DNA from: Bacteroidota bacterium
GTDB lineage: Bacteria; Bacteroidota; Bacteroidia; Chitinophagales; Chitinophagaceae
Direction: 5' to 3'
NCBI GenBank assembly: GCA_947476145.1
Contig: CANJPH010000019.1
Span: 1-41,502, forward strand
Length of the DNA: 41,502 nucleotides
The notes under the pieces are model-generated. The model did no database searches. It was not told where the DNA came from and was given only the letters and a program-made list of their open reading frames with translations. The position numbers were made by a program, and so were the translations under genes. Within the stretch, counting starts at the first letter, position 1. The number at the start of each line of letters is the position of its first letter. Positions 8,994 through 16,487 of this stretch are shown here, piece after piece.

Positions 8994-10328
8994 ATGCATT
9001 ATTATAGTTTAGGGAAACAATCACCGAATGTAGATTTTAAGACGGCTGCCATCACTGGTCAGGCGCCGGATAAGGGATTGTATTTTCCAACTACTATTCC
9101 TCAATTTACCCCTGAACAAATTGAAAGGTTCAAAACCTTAGACAAAGCTACTTTGGCTTTTGAAGTTATGAAGCCCTATGTGGGCGGCACAATTGACGAC
9201 ACTTCCTTACAGCAAATTTGTGCAGAGACCATCAATTTTGAATTCCCATTAGTTCCTATAACTGAAAATATTGCTGCTTTAGAATTATTCCACGGACCCA
9301 CTTTGGCTTTCAAGGATGTTGGTGCAAGATTCATGAGCAGGTGTTTGGGTTATTTTGCAAAACAGGAAAGTGCAGCAATACTTCAATCAAAACCAAATAC
9401 GGTATTAGTAGCCACAAGTGGCGACACAGGCGGCGCGGTGGCGAATGGATTTTTGGGCGTGGAGGGAGTGAATGTAATTATTTTATATCCTAAAGGGAAA
9501 GTGAGTCCTATTCAGGAGTTACAATTAACCACTTGTGGTCAAAACATTACGGCATTAGAAGTAGATGGAACTTTCGACGATTGTCAAGCAATTGTGAAAG
9601 ATGCATTCATGGACGCGGAATTAAACGCTGCCTATAAATTAACATCGGCAAATTCTATTAACGTTGCAAGATGGTTACCACAACAGTTGTATTACTTTTT
9701 TGCATGGCAGCAATGGGTGGCTAAATATGGCGATCAAACGCCGATGTATATTGTTGTTCCTAGTGGCAACTTTGGAAATATTTGTGCGGGCATGATGGCG
9801 AAAGCAAGTGGATTGCCTTTAGGGCATTTTGTTGCGGCCTGTAATGTTAATAATGTTGTCACTAGATATTTGCAAACGGGTAATTATGAAATTCATAAAG
9901 CAGTTGCTACCGTTTCCAATGCAATGGACGTGGGTAATCCCAGTAATTTTATACGCATCATGGAAATAATGCAAAACAATTTTGAAAGTTTACAAAAAGG
10001 ATTAAGTAGTTATAGTTATGATGACGCTGCTACTGCATCTGCCATATATCGTGTATATAAAACCAGTCATTATATTTTAGATCCGCATGGAGCGATTGCA
10101 TTTTTAGCAGCTGAGCAGTTTATAAAAGAACAAGAAGGCGCGCGCGCTATTATTTTAGAAACTGCACATCCTGTAAAATTTCCAGAAGTGGTGGAAGAAG
10201 CCATTGGTCAAACTATTGAAATCCCCGATTCTGTAAAATATTTATTGGGCAAAGAAAAAGTAGCTATCCCAATAGGAGCAAGCTTCGCAGGATTTAAAGA
10301 CTGGATGTTAAGCAAGGCAGGGAGTTAA
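8994..10328 (+). CDS. thrC: Threonine synthase
   Basis: PLP enzyme that converts O-phosphohomoserine to threonine, the last step of the pathway. The 444-residue protein starts with the typical MHYYSLG segment. It has the PLP lysine K107 in LAFKDVGARFMSR, the ATSGDTGGAV phosphate/PLP loop, the QLTTCG segment and the SANSINVARWLPQ motif. Together these identify the bacterial ThrC type. Its stop codon overlaps, tail to tail, the stop codon of the minus-strand PIN toxin gene (shared bases 10325-10328). The long upstream gap with inverted repeats suggests that it can be controlled apart from thrAB. Confidence 0.96.
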   Translation: MHYYSLGKQSPNVDFKTAAITGQAPDKGLYFPTTIPQFTPEQIERFKTLDKATLAFEVMKPYVGGTIDDTSLQQICAETINFEFPLVPITENIAALELFHGPTLAFKDVGARFMSRCLGYFAKQESAAILQSKPNTVLVATSGDTGGAVANGFLGVEGVNVIILYPKGKVSPIQELQLTTCGQNITALEVDGTFDDCQAIVKDAFMDAELNAAYKLTSANSINVARWLPQQLYYFFAWQQWVAKYGDQTPMYIVVPSGNFGNICAGMMAKASGLPLGHFVAACNVNNVVTRYLQTGNYEIHKAVATVSNAMDVGNPSNFIRIMEIMQNNFESLQKGLSSYSYDDAATASAIYRVYKTSHYILDPHGAIAFLAAEQFIKEQEGARAIILETAHPVKFPEVVEEAIGQTIEIPDSVKYLLGKEKVAIPIGASFAGFKDWMLSKAGS

Positions 10329-10750
10329 TTTACTGCTATGTTTTTTAAAAATGCTGAAGCATTTATAATGGGCAATGTTTCACTCGAAGCTTTCATCAAC
10401 TGCATGTCACTTGTTAAAAAATAGTCCATTTTAAAAGTCAATGCCGTTTGAACTTGAATCGCGTCTTCAATATCTTTAAAATCAGTGAACAATGCTTTTT
10501 GAATGTCTTCTTTGGTAATATCAACTACAGAAATAAAAGAAAGTAAATTTAATAAGATTTGTTTTGTGTTTTTGATATCATATTGCTTTATTAAAAAATA
10601 GGATAAGGTATGTATTGTAGCTCCACATACAAAACCCTTTATCGATCCTCTTTCCACTTCTTTAATAACTGTTTCGATATCCGCATGATTCTTTCTTAGA
10701 AGCGTAAGATCTAATAACACATTGACGTCAAAATATATTTTATAAGCCAT
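10325..10750 (-). CDS. PIN-domain toxin (VapC-like RNase)
   Basis: A 141-residue PIN-domain protein, the likely toxin of a type II toxin-antitoxin pair; PIN toxins cut RNA with a Mg2+ site made of acidic residues. Visible acidic positions are D8 in YFDVNVLLDL, D93/E95/D96 in FKDIEDAIQ, and D115 in FLTSDMQLMK. The layout resembles the Bacteroidota PIN_3-type subgroup. I chose the ATG at 10750 (MAYKIYF) because the longer frame adds 17 lysine-rich residues not expected in the fold, and because this start overlaps the antitoxin stop by 11 bp in the usual antitoxin-first arrangement. Its stop overlaps the thrC stop on the other strand. Confidence 0.85.
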   Translation of the reverse strand: MAYKIYFDVNVLLDLTLLRKNHADIETVIKEVERGSIKGFVCGATIHTLSYFLIKQYDIKNTKQILLNLLSFISVVDITKEDIQKALFTDFKDIEDAIQVQTALTFKMDYFLTSDMQLMKASSETLPIINASAFLKNIAVN

Positions 10751-10979
10751 ATTTTTTCTTTTTGCCTTTATAGTATTCTTCTTTCCAATTAAAATTTTCA
10801 TCCATCGCTGGTTTTGGCAAGGTATTTAATAAATCTACTAAAGATTGTTTCTTAGGCTTTGTGATTACTTTAAAATAATCTTCCACCAATTCAGATACAC
10901 TCGTGTTTTTTTGCGCTGCATACTTTTTTACTTGATCGAGTAAGGGTTGCTCAATGGTTATGTTTAGTCTTGCTTTCAT
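10740..10979 (-). CDS. Ribbon-helix-helix antitoxin (DUF6364-like)
   Basis: A 79-residue partner of the PIN toxin. The N-terminus (MKARLNITIEQPLLDQVKKY) is the beta-strand-plus-helix start of a ribbon-helix-helix DNA-binding domain, followed by the helix containing SVSELVEDYF. This pattern matches the short DUF6364-type antitoxins common beside PIN toxins in Bacteroidota. The C-terminal part (about 45-79) is proline-containing and ends in a lysine-rich tail, and would be expected to wrap the toxin. I prefer the start at 10979 over a longer one 18 residues upstream, which adds an unrelated NLINTYLYRILNIDT segment. It probably represses its own promoter through the palindrome at 11022-11037. 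Confidence 0.82.
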   Translation of the reverse strand: MKARLNITIEQPLLDQVKKYAAQKNTSVSELVEDYFKVITKPKKQSLVDLLNTLPKPAMDENFNWKEEYYKGKKKKYGL

Positions 10980-11037
10980 CGTATCTATATTAAGTATTCT
11001 ATAAAGATACGTATTAATTAAATTTATGCGCATAAAT
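10980..11037 (-). promoter_or_regulatory. Candidate antitoxin operator/promoter region
   Basis: A perfect 16-bp palindrome, ATTTATGCGCATAAAT, lies at 11022-11037. A 7-bp inverted repeat, CGTATCT/AGATACG, spans 10980-10986 and 11005-11011. On the minus strand a near-consensus -7 box (TATCTTTA for TAnnTTTG) falls at 11003-11010, which puts the palindrome over the -20 to -33 region. A ribbon-helix-helix protein binding there could block the promoter. Binding is inferred. Confidence 0.45.
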
Positions 11038-11173
11038 GAATTTAATTTTTTTTGCTCTGTTTGGTGAATCTATCCCCTTTATTGAATTCAAAATCAAGTA
11101 TTTATACCCCATTTTCATGTGTATTTAGAACAGTCCTTCAATTACAAAAATTAGGTATATTTATTTCTCAAAT

Positions 11174-12955
11174 ATGGAAACCATGAAAGGATTCGTCTTA
11201 TTATTAATAATGGTCTTTGGGTTGCAGGGACTAGATGCACAAACCACATTAAAAACAACCACAGCGCAAACGCGTCAAGCCACTTATTGCAACCCAATTA
11301 ATATTGACTATGGATTTTGTCCCATCCCCAATTTTGTACAAAATGGAAAGCATCGTGCCACCGCGGATCCAGTGATGGCAGTATATGACAATAAATATTT
11401 TATGTTTAGTACCAACCAGTGGGGTTACTGGTGGAGTGAGGACATGAAGGATTGGAAATTTTTACCACATCAATTTTTAAGACCTTGGAATAAAGTGTAT
11501 GATGAATTGTGCGCACCAGCCACACTAGTAATGGGCGACAGCTTGTTTGTAATTGGAAGTACGTATGAAAAAAACTTTACCCTTTGGTATAGCACCAACC
11601 CCACTAAGAATGAATGGAAAATTGCAGTAGATAGTTTTAAAGTTGGGGCTTGGGATCCAGGATTATTTTTAGACGATGACAACCGCTTATATATTTATCA
11701 TGGGTCTAGTAATTTTTATCCTATTTATGGACAAGAGTTAAATCGTAAAACATTTGAACCTCTTACCGAGAAAAAACCAATGATCCATTTGGTGGATAGC
11801 ATTCATGGATGGGAGCGTTTTGGTGAACATCAGGACAATACTTTTTTAAAACCATTTATGGAAGGTGCTTGGATGAATAAGCACAATGGCAAATATTATT
11901 TACAATATGGCGCGCCAGGTACCGAGTTTAGTGGCTATGGGGACGGCGTGTATACCAGTGATAAACCTTTGGGGCCTTTCACATATCAAAAGCACAATCC
12001 TTTTTCGTATAAGCCAGGCGGCTTTGCGCGCGGAGCAGGACATGGCGCAACCTATCAGGATGTATTCAAAAACTGGTGGCATATTTCAACGATAGCGATT
12101 AGTGTAAAGAATAATTTTGAAAGACGCCTGGGTATTTGGCCAGCACAAATTGATCAAGAAGGTGTGATGTATACCAACACTTCTTACGGAGATTATCCGC
12201 ATTATCTGCCAACACAAAATGCAAATCACGATCAATCGCAATTTACTGGATGGATGTTATTAAATTACAACAAGCCAGTACAAGTTTCCAGTACCTTAAG
12301 TGCATTTACTGCCAACAATGCAGTGGATGAAAATTTAAAAACCTATTGGTCTGCAACCTCCGGTAATAAAGGAGAGTGGATACAAACAGATTTAGGAAAT
12401 ATAAGTACCATAGAAGCGGTACAAATAAATTATGCAGACGAGGGTTCGGACTTAATGGGAAAGTACACGGATATTTACCATCAATATGAAGTGTATGCTT
12501 CTAATGATGCAAAAACATGGACCTTAATTATAGATAAATCAAAAAACAAAACGGATGTACCACATGATTATGTGGTCTTGCCTAAAGCAATTGAAGCACG
12601 CTATATTAAAATGGTTAACATGCACATGCCTAGCGCAAAATTTGCCATTAGCGGGATACGTGTTTTTGGAAAAGGAAAAGGAGAACAGCCTGGTGCGGTA
12701 CAAAACTTTGTGCCACTAAGAGGAGACAGTGAAAGAAGAAATGCTTGGTTAAAGTGGGCAGTAAATCCCAATGCAACGGGCTATCATATATACTTTGGAA
12801 GTGATCCTTATAAATTATATAATAGTGTATTGGTATATGGTGTAAGTGAATATTATGTAACCGCTTTAGAAAAAGACCAACCTTATTATTTTCAGATAGA
12901 AGCCTTTAACGAAAACGGGATAGGACCGAGAACAGAGATTCGAAAGGCGGATTAG
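11174..12955 (+). CDS. Secreted GH43-family glycoside hydrolase with F5/8C and Fn3 modules
   Basis: A 593-residue exported enzyme, probably acting on arabinose- or xylose-containing plant polysaccharide. A signal peptide (MKGFVLLLIMVFGLQGLDAQ) precedes a five-bladed propeller of GH43 type (about 45-355). The inferred catalytic set is D65 (TADPV, base), D161 (WDPGLFLDDD) and E230 (MEGAW, likely acid). Residues about 365-500 resemble an F5/8C (CBM32-like) module, with NAVDENLKTYWSA and EWIQTDLG. A fibronectin-III-like domain closes the protein (about 505-590). The ATG nine bases downstream (11183) is an equally possible start. No SusC/D pair or other glycosidase is adjacent, so substrate cannot be read from context. 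Confidence 0.85.
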   Translation: METMKGFVLLLIMVFGLQGLDAQTTLKTTTAQTRQATYCNPINIDYGFCPIPNFVQNGKHRATADPVMAVYDNKYFMFSTNQWGYWWSEDMKDWKFLPHQFLRPWNKVYDELCAPATLVMGDSLFVIGSTYEKNFTLWYSTNPTKNEWKIAVDSFKVGAWDPGLFLDDDNRLYIYHGSSNFYPIYGQELNRKTFEPLTEKKPMIHLVDSIHGWERFGEHQDNTFLKPFMEGAWMNKHNGKYYLQYGAPGTEFSGYGDGVYTSDKPLGPFTYQKHNPFSYKPGGFARGAGHGATYQDVFKNWWHISTIAISVKNNFERRLGIWPAQIDQEGVMYTNTSYGDYPHYLPTQNANHDQSQFTGWMLLNYNKPVQVSSTLSAFTANNAVDENLKTYWSATSGNKGEWIQTDLGNISTIEAVQINYADEGSDLMGKYTDIYHQYEVYASNDAKTWTLIIDKSKNKTDVPHDYVVLPKAIEARYIKMVNMHMPSAKFAISGIRVFGKGKGEQPGAVQNFVPLRGDSERRNAWLKWAVNPNATGYHIYFGSDPYKLYNSVLVYGVSEYYVTALEKDQPYYFQIEAFNENGIGPRTEIRKAD

Positions 12956-12976
12956 TAGCTAGAAACAAGTTATACA

Positions 12977-13015
12977 AAACAATAAGGGCGACTCATTGAG
13001 TCGCCCTTATTGTTT
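12977..13015. terminator. Bidirectional intrinsic terminator
   Basis: A 17-bp perfect stem (arms 12977-12993 and 12999-13015, GC-rich core AAGGGCGACT) closes a 5-nt loop, CATTG. It lies between two convergent genes and has A/T-rich flanks on both sides (AAAAC before, GTTTATAAT after), so it can end transcription from either side. Confidence 0.88.
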
Positions 13016-13019
13016 ATAA

Positions 13020-13649
13020 TTATTTTTTGATAATTAATTTCTCATTAACCCTTCTTACTTTTTTAGCATTCACTAAATAATCATTCGCTGCATCTCTGTA
13101 ACCCAATGTCATCGCAACTGCAGCGTGCAAGCCTAATGCTTTTAATCCTAAAACCTCATCTACTGCATCTGGCATAAAACCTTCCATTGGTGTAGCATCC
13201 ACTTCTTCGGCAGCAGCAGCTACTAAACCAAAACCTAAAGCAAGGTATGCTTGTTTAGCAGCCCATATTGATGCTTGTTCTGGTGTTAAATTTTTAAGTG
13301 ATCCATTTATATAACCAGCAAAATCATTTAAAGTTTCAACTGCAACACCTCTTTGTTCTGCGATGTCTGCCATGTATTCGCCAACTTCTTTTTCAGTAAC
13401 ACTTGTCCATGTAGCAAAAACAATTACTGCACTACCATCCACCACCTGTGATTGATTATAGAATGCAGGTTGTAATTTTTTTCTTGTTTCTTCGTCTTCT
13501 ACTACAATGATAGAGTAGGGAGTTAAACCAAAAGCACTTGGTGCCAAACGCGTTGCTTCCAAAATGTTGTCTAATTTTTCTGCTGGAATTTTAGTTCCGT
13601 TCATCTTTTTAACAGCATAACGCCATTTTAAAGCATCTAATAATTTCAT
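13020..13649 (-). CDS. NAD(P)H-dependent nitroreductase-family oxidoreductase
   Basis: A 209-residue cytoplasmic flavoprotein of the nitroreductase superfamily, close in layout to NfsB/dihydropteridine-reductase-like members. The FMN-binding start is visible (LKWRYAVKKM), followed by the LEATRLAPSAFGLTPYSIIVV motif. A central segment, QAYLALGFGLVAAAAEEVDATPMEGF, and the C-terminal GYRD region also fit FMN contacts. Substrate cannot be told from sequence; quinones, nitro compounds or other electron acceptors are possible. It is a single gene with its own promoter and ends at a bidirectional terminator. Confidence 0.88.
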   Translation of the reverse strand: MKLLDALKWRYAVKKMNGTKIPAEKLDNILEATRLAPSAFGLTPYSIIVVEDEETRKKLQPAFYNQSQVVDGSAVIVFATWTSVTEKEVGEYMADIAEQRGVAVETLNDFAGYINGSLKNLTPEQASIWAAKQAYLALGFGLVAAAAEEVDATPMEGFMPDAVDEVLGLKALGLHAAVAMTLGYRDAANDYLVNAKKVRRVNEKLIIKK

Positions 13650-13685
13650 GTTTATTGTTTGTTTTATTAATTAATGTTTGAACAT

Positions 13686-13717
13686 CAAAAATACAATCTT
13701 AAGGCTGAATGGCCAAA
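13686..13717 (-). promoter_or_regulatory. Bacteroidota-type promoter of the nitroreductase gene
   Basis: Reading the minus strand, TTTG (13717-13714), a 20-nt spacer, then TATTTTTG (13693-13686) match the Bacteroidota -33/-7 consensus TTTG and TAnnTTTG. The predicted transcript would start near 13679, about 30 nt before the start codon. Confidence 0.7.
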
Positions 13718-13781
13718 TCATATTGCATCCCTTGCTCTAGACAATAACCCAATAATTCATAAAAGGTTCAAAATCATACTA

Positions 13782-14480
13782 TTATATTCCTTGATAAATA
13801 CAATTTGAAAACTGAAATACGATGGCGCCCACTTTCCACCAAGGAGAAGCATTTTTTAATATATCCAATCCTAATCTGATAATGGCGCTATTACTTGCCC
13901 CACCTTTAACCATTCCGGTTATTTCTGCTAAGGCTTCCCCATAAAAACCAAGCGCATTAATGGCAGTATCTAAAAAACAATTTATTATTTCATCGTTAGT
14001 TAATTTTAAACTTACCGGGCTTCCATTTAAGTTATTTGATTGAATAAGACTTCGGTTGCTAATTATAATGATATTATTGATATTGGTCTGGATGGCTGGA
14101 TTGTTTAACAAATAAGTTTTTGATTTAGTAGAGTCAATGATAAATTTCAAAACTTTATTTCTTTCTAATTGATTCAGTTTACTATAATCTTTTTGATTGA
14201 TCACAAAGTTTATTAAACTAGCAGCAATGCGTTCATTGGAGATTCGAATTAAGCTAGTATCATTTTTATTTTCATTTAATATGATGGACTCATTCATAAA
14301 ATCCAGAATGAGATTGGTAAATAAACTGTCTTCTAAAATAGATTCCGCTGCTTGCTGAACACTTCCAATAGCTTGTGATTGGTTAGATACAGAAGCGCTT
14401 TTTCTACAAGCCAAAAATCCAGTTGAAATGCACGCCATTAAGACAATTACAATAAATGCGGTAAGAAATTTGTTTTTCAT
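13782..14480 (-). CDS. Hypothetical lipoprotein
   Basis: A 232-residue protein of unknown role. The N-terminus is a lipoprotein signal: MKNK, a hydrophobic stretch, then the lipobox FLAC with the cysteine near residue 25, so it is probably anchored in a membrane facing the periplasm or surface. The mature part is asparagine-, serine- and isoleucine-rich with predicted amphipathic helices and few aromatic residues. It contains no catalytic motif I recognise. It lies alone, with no promoter box found upstream and no close partner. The distance from nitroreductase (132 bp) and that gene's own promoter argue against one operon. It may be a lineage-specific envelope protein. Confidence 0.75.
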   Translation of the reverse strand: MKNKFLTAFIVIVLMACISTGFLACRKSASVSNQSQAIGSVQQAAESILEDSLFTNLILDFMNESIILNENKNDTSLIRISNERIAASLINFVINQKDYSKLNQLERNKVLKFIIDSTKSKTYLLNNPAIQTNINNIIIISNRSLIQSNNLNGSPVSLKLTNDEIINCFLDTAINALGFYGEALAEITGMVKGGASNSAIIRLGLDILKNASPWWKVGAIVFQFSNCIYQGI

Positions 14481-14899
14481 AATTATATATTTAGATGGTC
14501 AATCTAAGTTCAATTATGAAACCATAAATTTCGGTTTATACTACTTTATAATTTCTATATACAAATTCTTTTTCCCTCAATAGAATATTCCTAAAAAATG
14601 AGGCCTAGGCATTAAAAAGTAAACTGGTATTACAATACATTATATTTCAAGTATATTACCTTAAATCTCTAAAGTGAAAAAAATATTTAACCTAGTCCTT
14701 TTCATACACGTTATGATTTCGTTCATCTTTTTTAAAAAAATCATACAAACCGATCTCGGTTTAATTAGCTATTTTATTGTTAGTATGATTTTGCTTTTCT
14801 TACTGTACAAACAAAATGCAAAAAAGAGTATAAAGTAATTTGACATTTTTACTTTCAGCTACATAATGTTTATTATTTTTAAGCTTAAATGTTCATTAC
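14481..14899. other. 419-bp gap holding one possible small membrane gene
   Basis: Very A/T-rich, lying between the divergently transcribed lipoprotein and phosphatase-superfamily genes. Apart from the 54-codon reading frame listed separately (14674-14838) I see no terminator, repeat or exact TAnnTTTG promoter box. Confidence 0.5.
14674..14838 (+). CDS. Possible small two-helix membrane protein (54 aa, GTG start)
   Basis: A GTG-started frame of 54 codons ending in TAA. The protein reads as a basic start (KK), a hydrophobic segment of about 16 residues (IFNLVLFIHVMISFIFF), a KK-containing turn with QTD, a second hydrophobic segment (GLISYFIVSMILLFLLY), and a lysine-rich tail. This two-helix hairpin with basic residues between and after the helices is what a small inner-membrane protein looks like. 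The support is pattern only: A/T-rich DNA often yields hydrophobic chance frames, the start is not ATG and no ribosome-binding site is visible. An in-frame stop lies just upstream at 14662, so the gene could not begin much earlier. Confidence 0.4.
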   Translation: MKKIFNLVLFIHVMISFIFFKKIIQTDLGLISYFIVSMILLFLLYKQNAKKSIK

Positions 14900-16036
14900 A
14901 TGAGACTGATTAAAAATAAGCTATTGAAAATCACATATTTAGCGCTTCTATTGGCTGTAACCACGGCACATACAGCTATTTCGCAAGCAAACAAAGCAGC
15001 AAATAAACCAGCAAATAATGTAACGCCCAACCTTATTATCATTACCACCGACGGGTTTAGGTGGCAGGAGGTTTTTGGAGGTATGGATACCGCCATTGCA
15101 AATCAATCCAAATTCAACCAAGGAGATAGCACTTATATATATAATAAGTATGGGGCAAATGATTTGGCAACGCGTCAAAAAAAACTAATGCCATTTTTCT
15201 GGAATCAAGTTGTAAAAGAGGGCATGTTATTTGGCAATAGATATGTAGACAATAAAGTAGATGTTGCTAATCCGCATTGGTTTTCTTATCCGGGCTACAA
15301 TGAAATATTTACAGGGTATCCGGATACAGCAATTAATTCAAATGATTATATGCCTAACCCGCATACCAATATTTTCGCTTTTTTAAATGCGCAACCTGCG
15401 TATAAAAATAAAGTGGCCGCTTTTGGTGCATGGGATGCATTTGATAGAATCTTAAATGAAAAAGTTTCAGGGTTCCCAGTGATCAATGGCTTTGAATCTA
15501 TTACTCAATTACTACAAGATCCTGTTGCAGTAAGTATTGGTCAAGGATTAAAGGATTCTTATAAACCATTTAAAGAAGTGGAATGCTTGGATGTGTATAC
15601 GCATCAACAAGCAATGCATTATTTACAAACAAAAAAACCAAAGGCATTGTATATTAGTTATGGTGAGACCGACGAGTGGGCACATCATGCACAGTACAGA
15701 GATTATTTGGATGCAGCACATCAGGTGGATGCATGGATTGCACAAATTTGGAAATGGGTACAAGCAACACCAGGATACAAAGACAATACTTATATATTAG
15801 TAACTACGGATCATGGCCGAGGGTTTAACGAAGCCTGGACCGATCATGGCGCTGATGTAAACGGCGCTTCCAGTATTTGGTTTGCTTTAATGGGGCCTGG
15901 ATTACAAAAAATTGGCCCACTGGGAGAACAAACGCAAAAAGGGCAATTTTATCAAAAGCAATTAGCCGCTACTATGACTAAACTCATGGGTAAGCCCTTT
16001 GTGGCTAGCCATCCTATTGGCAGTGCTATCTATTAA
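14900..16036 (+). CDS. Exported alkaline-phosphatase-superfamily hydrolase
   Basis: A 378-residue protein with an N-terminal signal peptide (about 1-29, ending near ISQA) and an alkaline phosphatase/phosphodiesterase-type fold. The metal and nucleophile landmarks are TTDGFRW near residue 50, a serine or threonine in the FSYPGYNEIFTGYPD segment as likely nucleophile, GETDEWAHHAQY, and the late TTDHGRG and TDHG motifs. These supply the Asp and His ligands for two metal ions. The family includes phosphodiesterases, sulfatase-like and phosphonate enzymes; the substrate cannot be assigned here. It probably acts in the periplasm. No neighbouring gene points to a pathway. Confidence 0.8.
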   Translation: MRLIKNKLLKITYLALLLAVTTAHTAISQANKAANKPANNVTPNLIIITTDGFRWQEVFGGMDTAIANQSKFNQGDSTYIYNKYGANDLATRQKKLMPFFWNQVVKEGMLFGNRYVDNKVDVANPHWFSYPGYNEIFTGYPDTAINSNDYMPNPHTNIFAFLNAQPAYKNKVAAFGAWDAFDRILNEKVSGFPVINGFESITQLLQDPVAVSIGQGLKDSYKPFKEVECLDVYTHQQAMHYLQTKKPKALYISYGETDEWAHHAQYRDYLDAAHQVDAWIAQIWKWVQATPGYKDNTYILVTTDHGRGFNEAWTDHGADVNGASSIWFALMGPGLQKIGPLGEQTQKGQFYQKQLAATMTKLMGKPFVASHPIGSAIY

Positions 16037-16054
16037 TTGATTAAAATTTTACAT

Positions 16055-16062
16055 TAACTTTG
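16055..16062 (+). promoter_or_regulatory. Candidate -7 box before the RGPP protein/TonB receptor pair
   Basis: TAACTTTG matches TAnnTTTG, 20 bp before the start codon at 16083. The nearest TTG upstream (16037-16039) is only 15 bp away rather than the usual 19-21, so the -33 half is weak. Confidence 0.4.
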
Positions 16063-16082
16063 TAGGATACTAAGAAGAGAGC

Positions 16083-16424
16083 ATGTTATTTAAAAAAACC
16101 ATAAGACAAGTTATTGCGCTAGCCATGCTAGTGGTTTTTGCTTTTAGTATTACGCCTCAGAAAAATATACATGATTTTGTTGCGAAGCACGTTGATCCTA
16201 CTGCTTGTAGTGTACATGTGAATTTGCCAATTGAACAGGTAGAGCATGCGACAGTACATTGTTCTTATGATCAATTAGTTGCTACTTCTCCTTTTATTCA
16301 ATATTGTTTTGAATTATACTTAATTACGCCAACTACGCAAAGTGTAAAAAACGAAGCCATTGTTTCATTTTTTGCTAGTAGTAGGATCTCTCAATTTGAT
16401 TCTCGCGGTCCGCCAATTATATAA
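16083..16424 (+). CDS. Small exported protein ending in RGPPII, partner of the TonB receptor
   Basis: A 113-residue protein with a signal-peptide-like N-terminus (about 1-25). The rest is rich in histidine and cysteine: HDFVAKHVDP, CSVHVNLP, EHATVHCSY, YCFELY. It ends in F-SRGPPII. Small exported proteins with a terminal RGPP motif are, to my knowledge, often encoded beside TonB-dependent receptors in Bacteroidota, but I know of no proven function. The His/Cys content makes a role in metal handling possible. Sixty-three bases separate its stop from the receptor start, so the two are probably cotranscribed. Confidence 0.7.
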   Translation: MLFKKTIRQVIALAMLVVFAFSITPQKNIHDFVAKHVDPTACSVHVNLPIEQVEHATVHCSYDQLVATSPFIQYCFELYLITPTTQSVKNEAIVSFFASSRISQFDSRGPPII

Positions 16425-16487
16425 TTGAATTTTGAAATGCGCCTTGAGTGCATTGTTTTCATTTTATCAATTTCAATTTATATAATT

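Noticed and set aside
8933..9007. 24-codon frame that overlaps the thrC start, possible leader peptide
   Set aside because: It is isoleucine-rich but has no threonine codon run, no following attenuator hairpin and no ribosome-binding site; thrC has a normal start of its own.
16425..16487. Longer TTG-started version of the TonB receptor
   Set aside because: The added 21 residues place a second hydrophobic segment before a proper signal peptide; the ATG at 16488 fits better.
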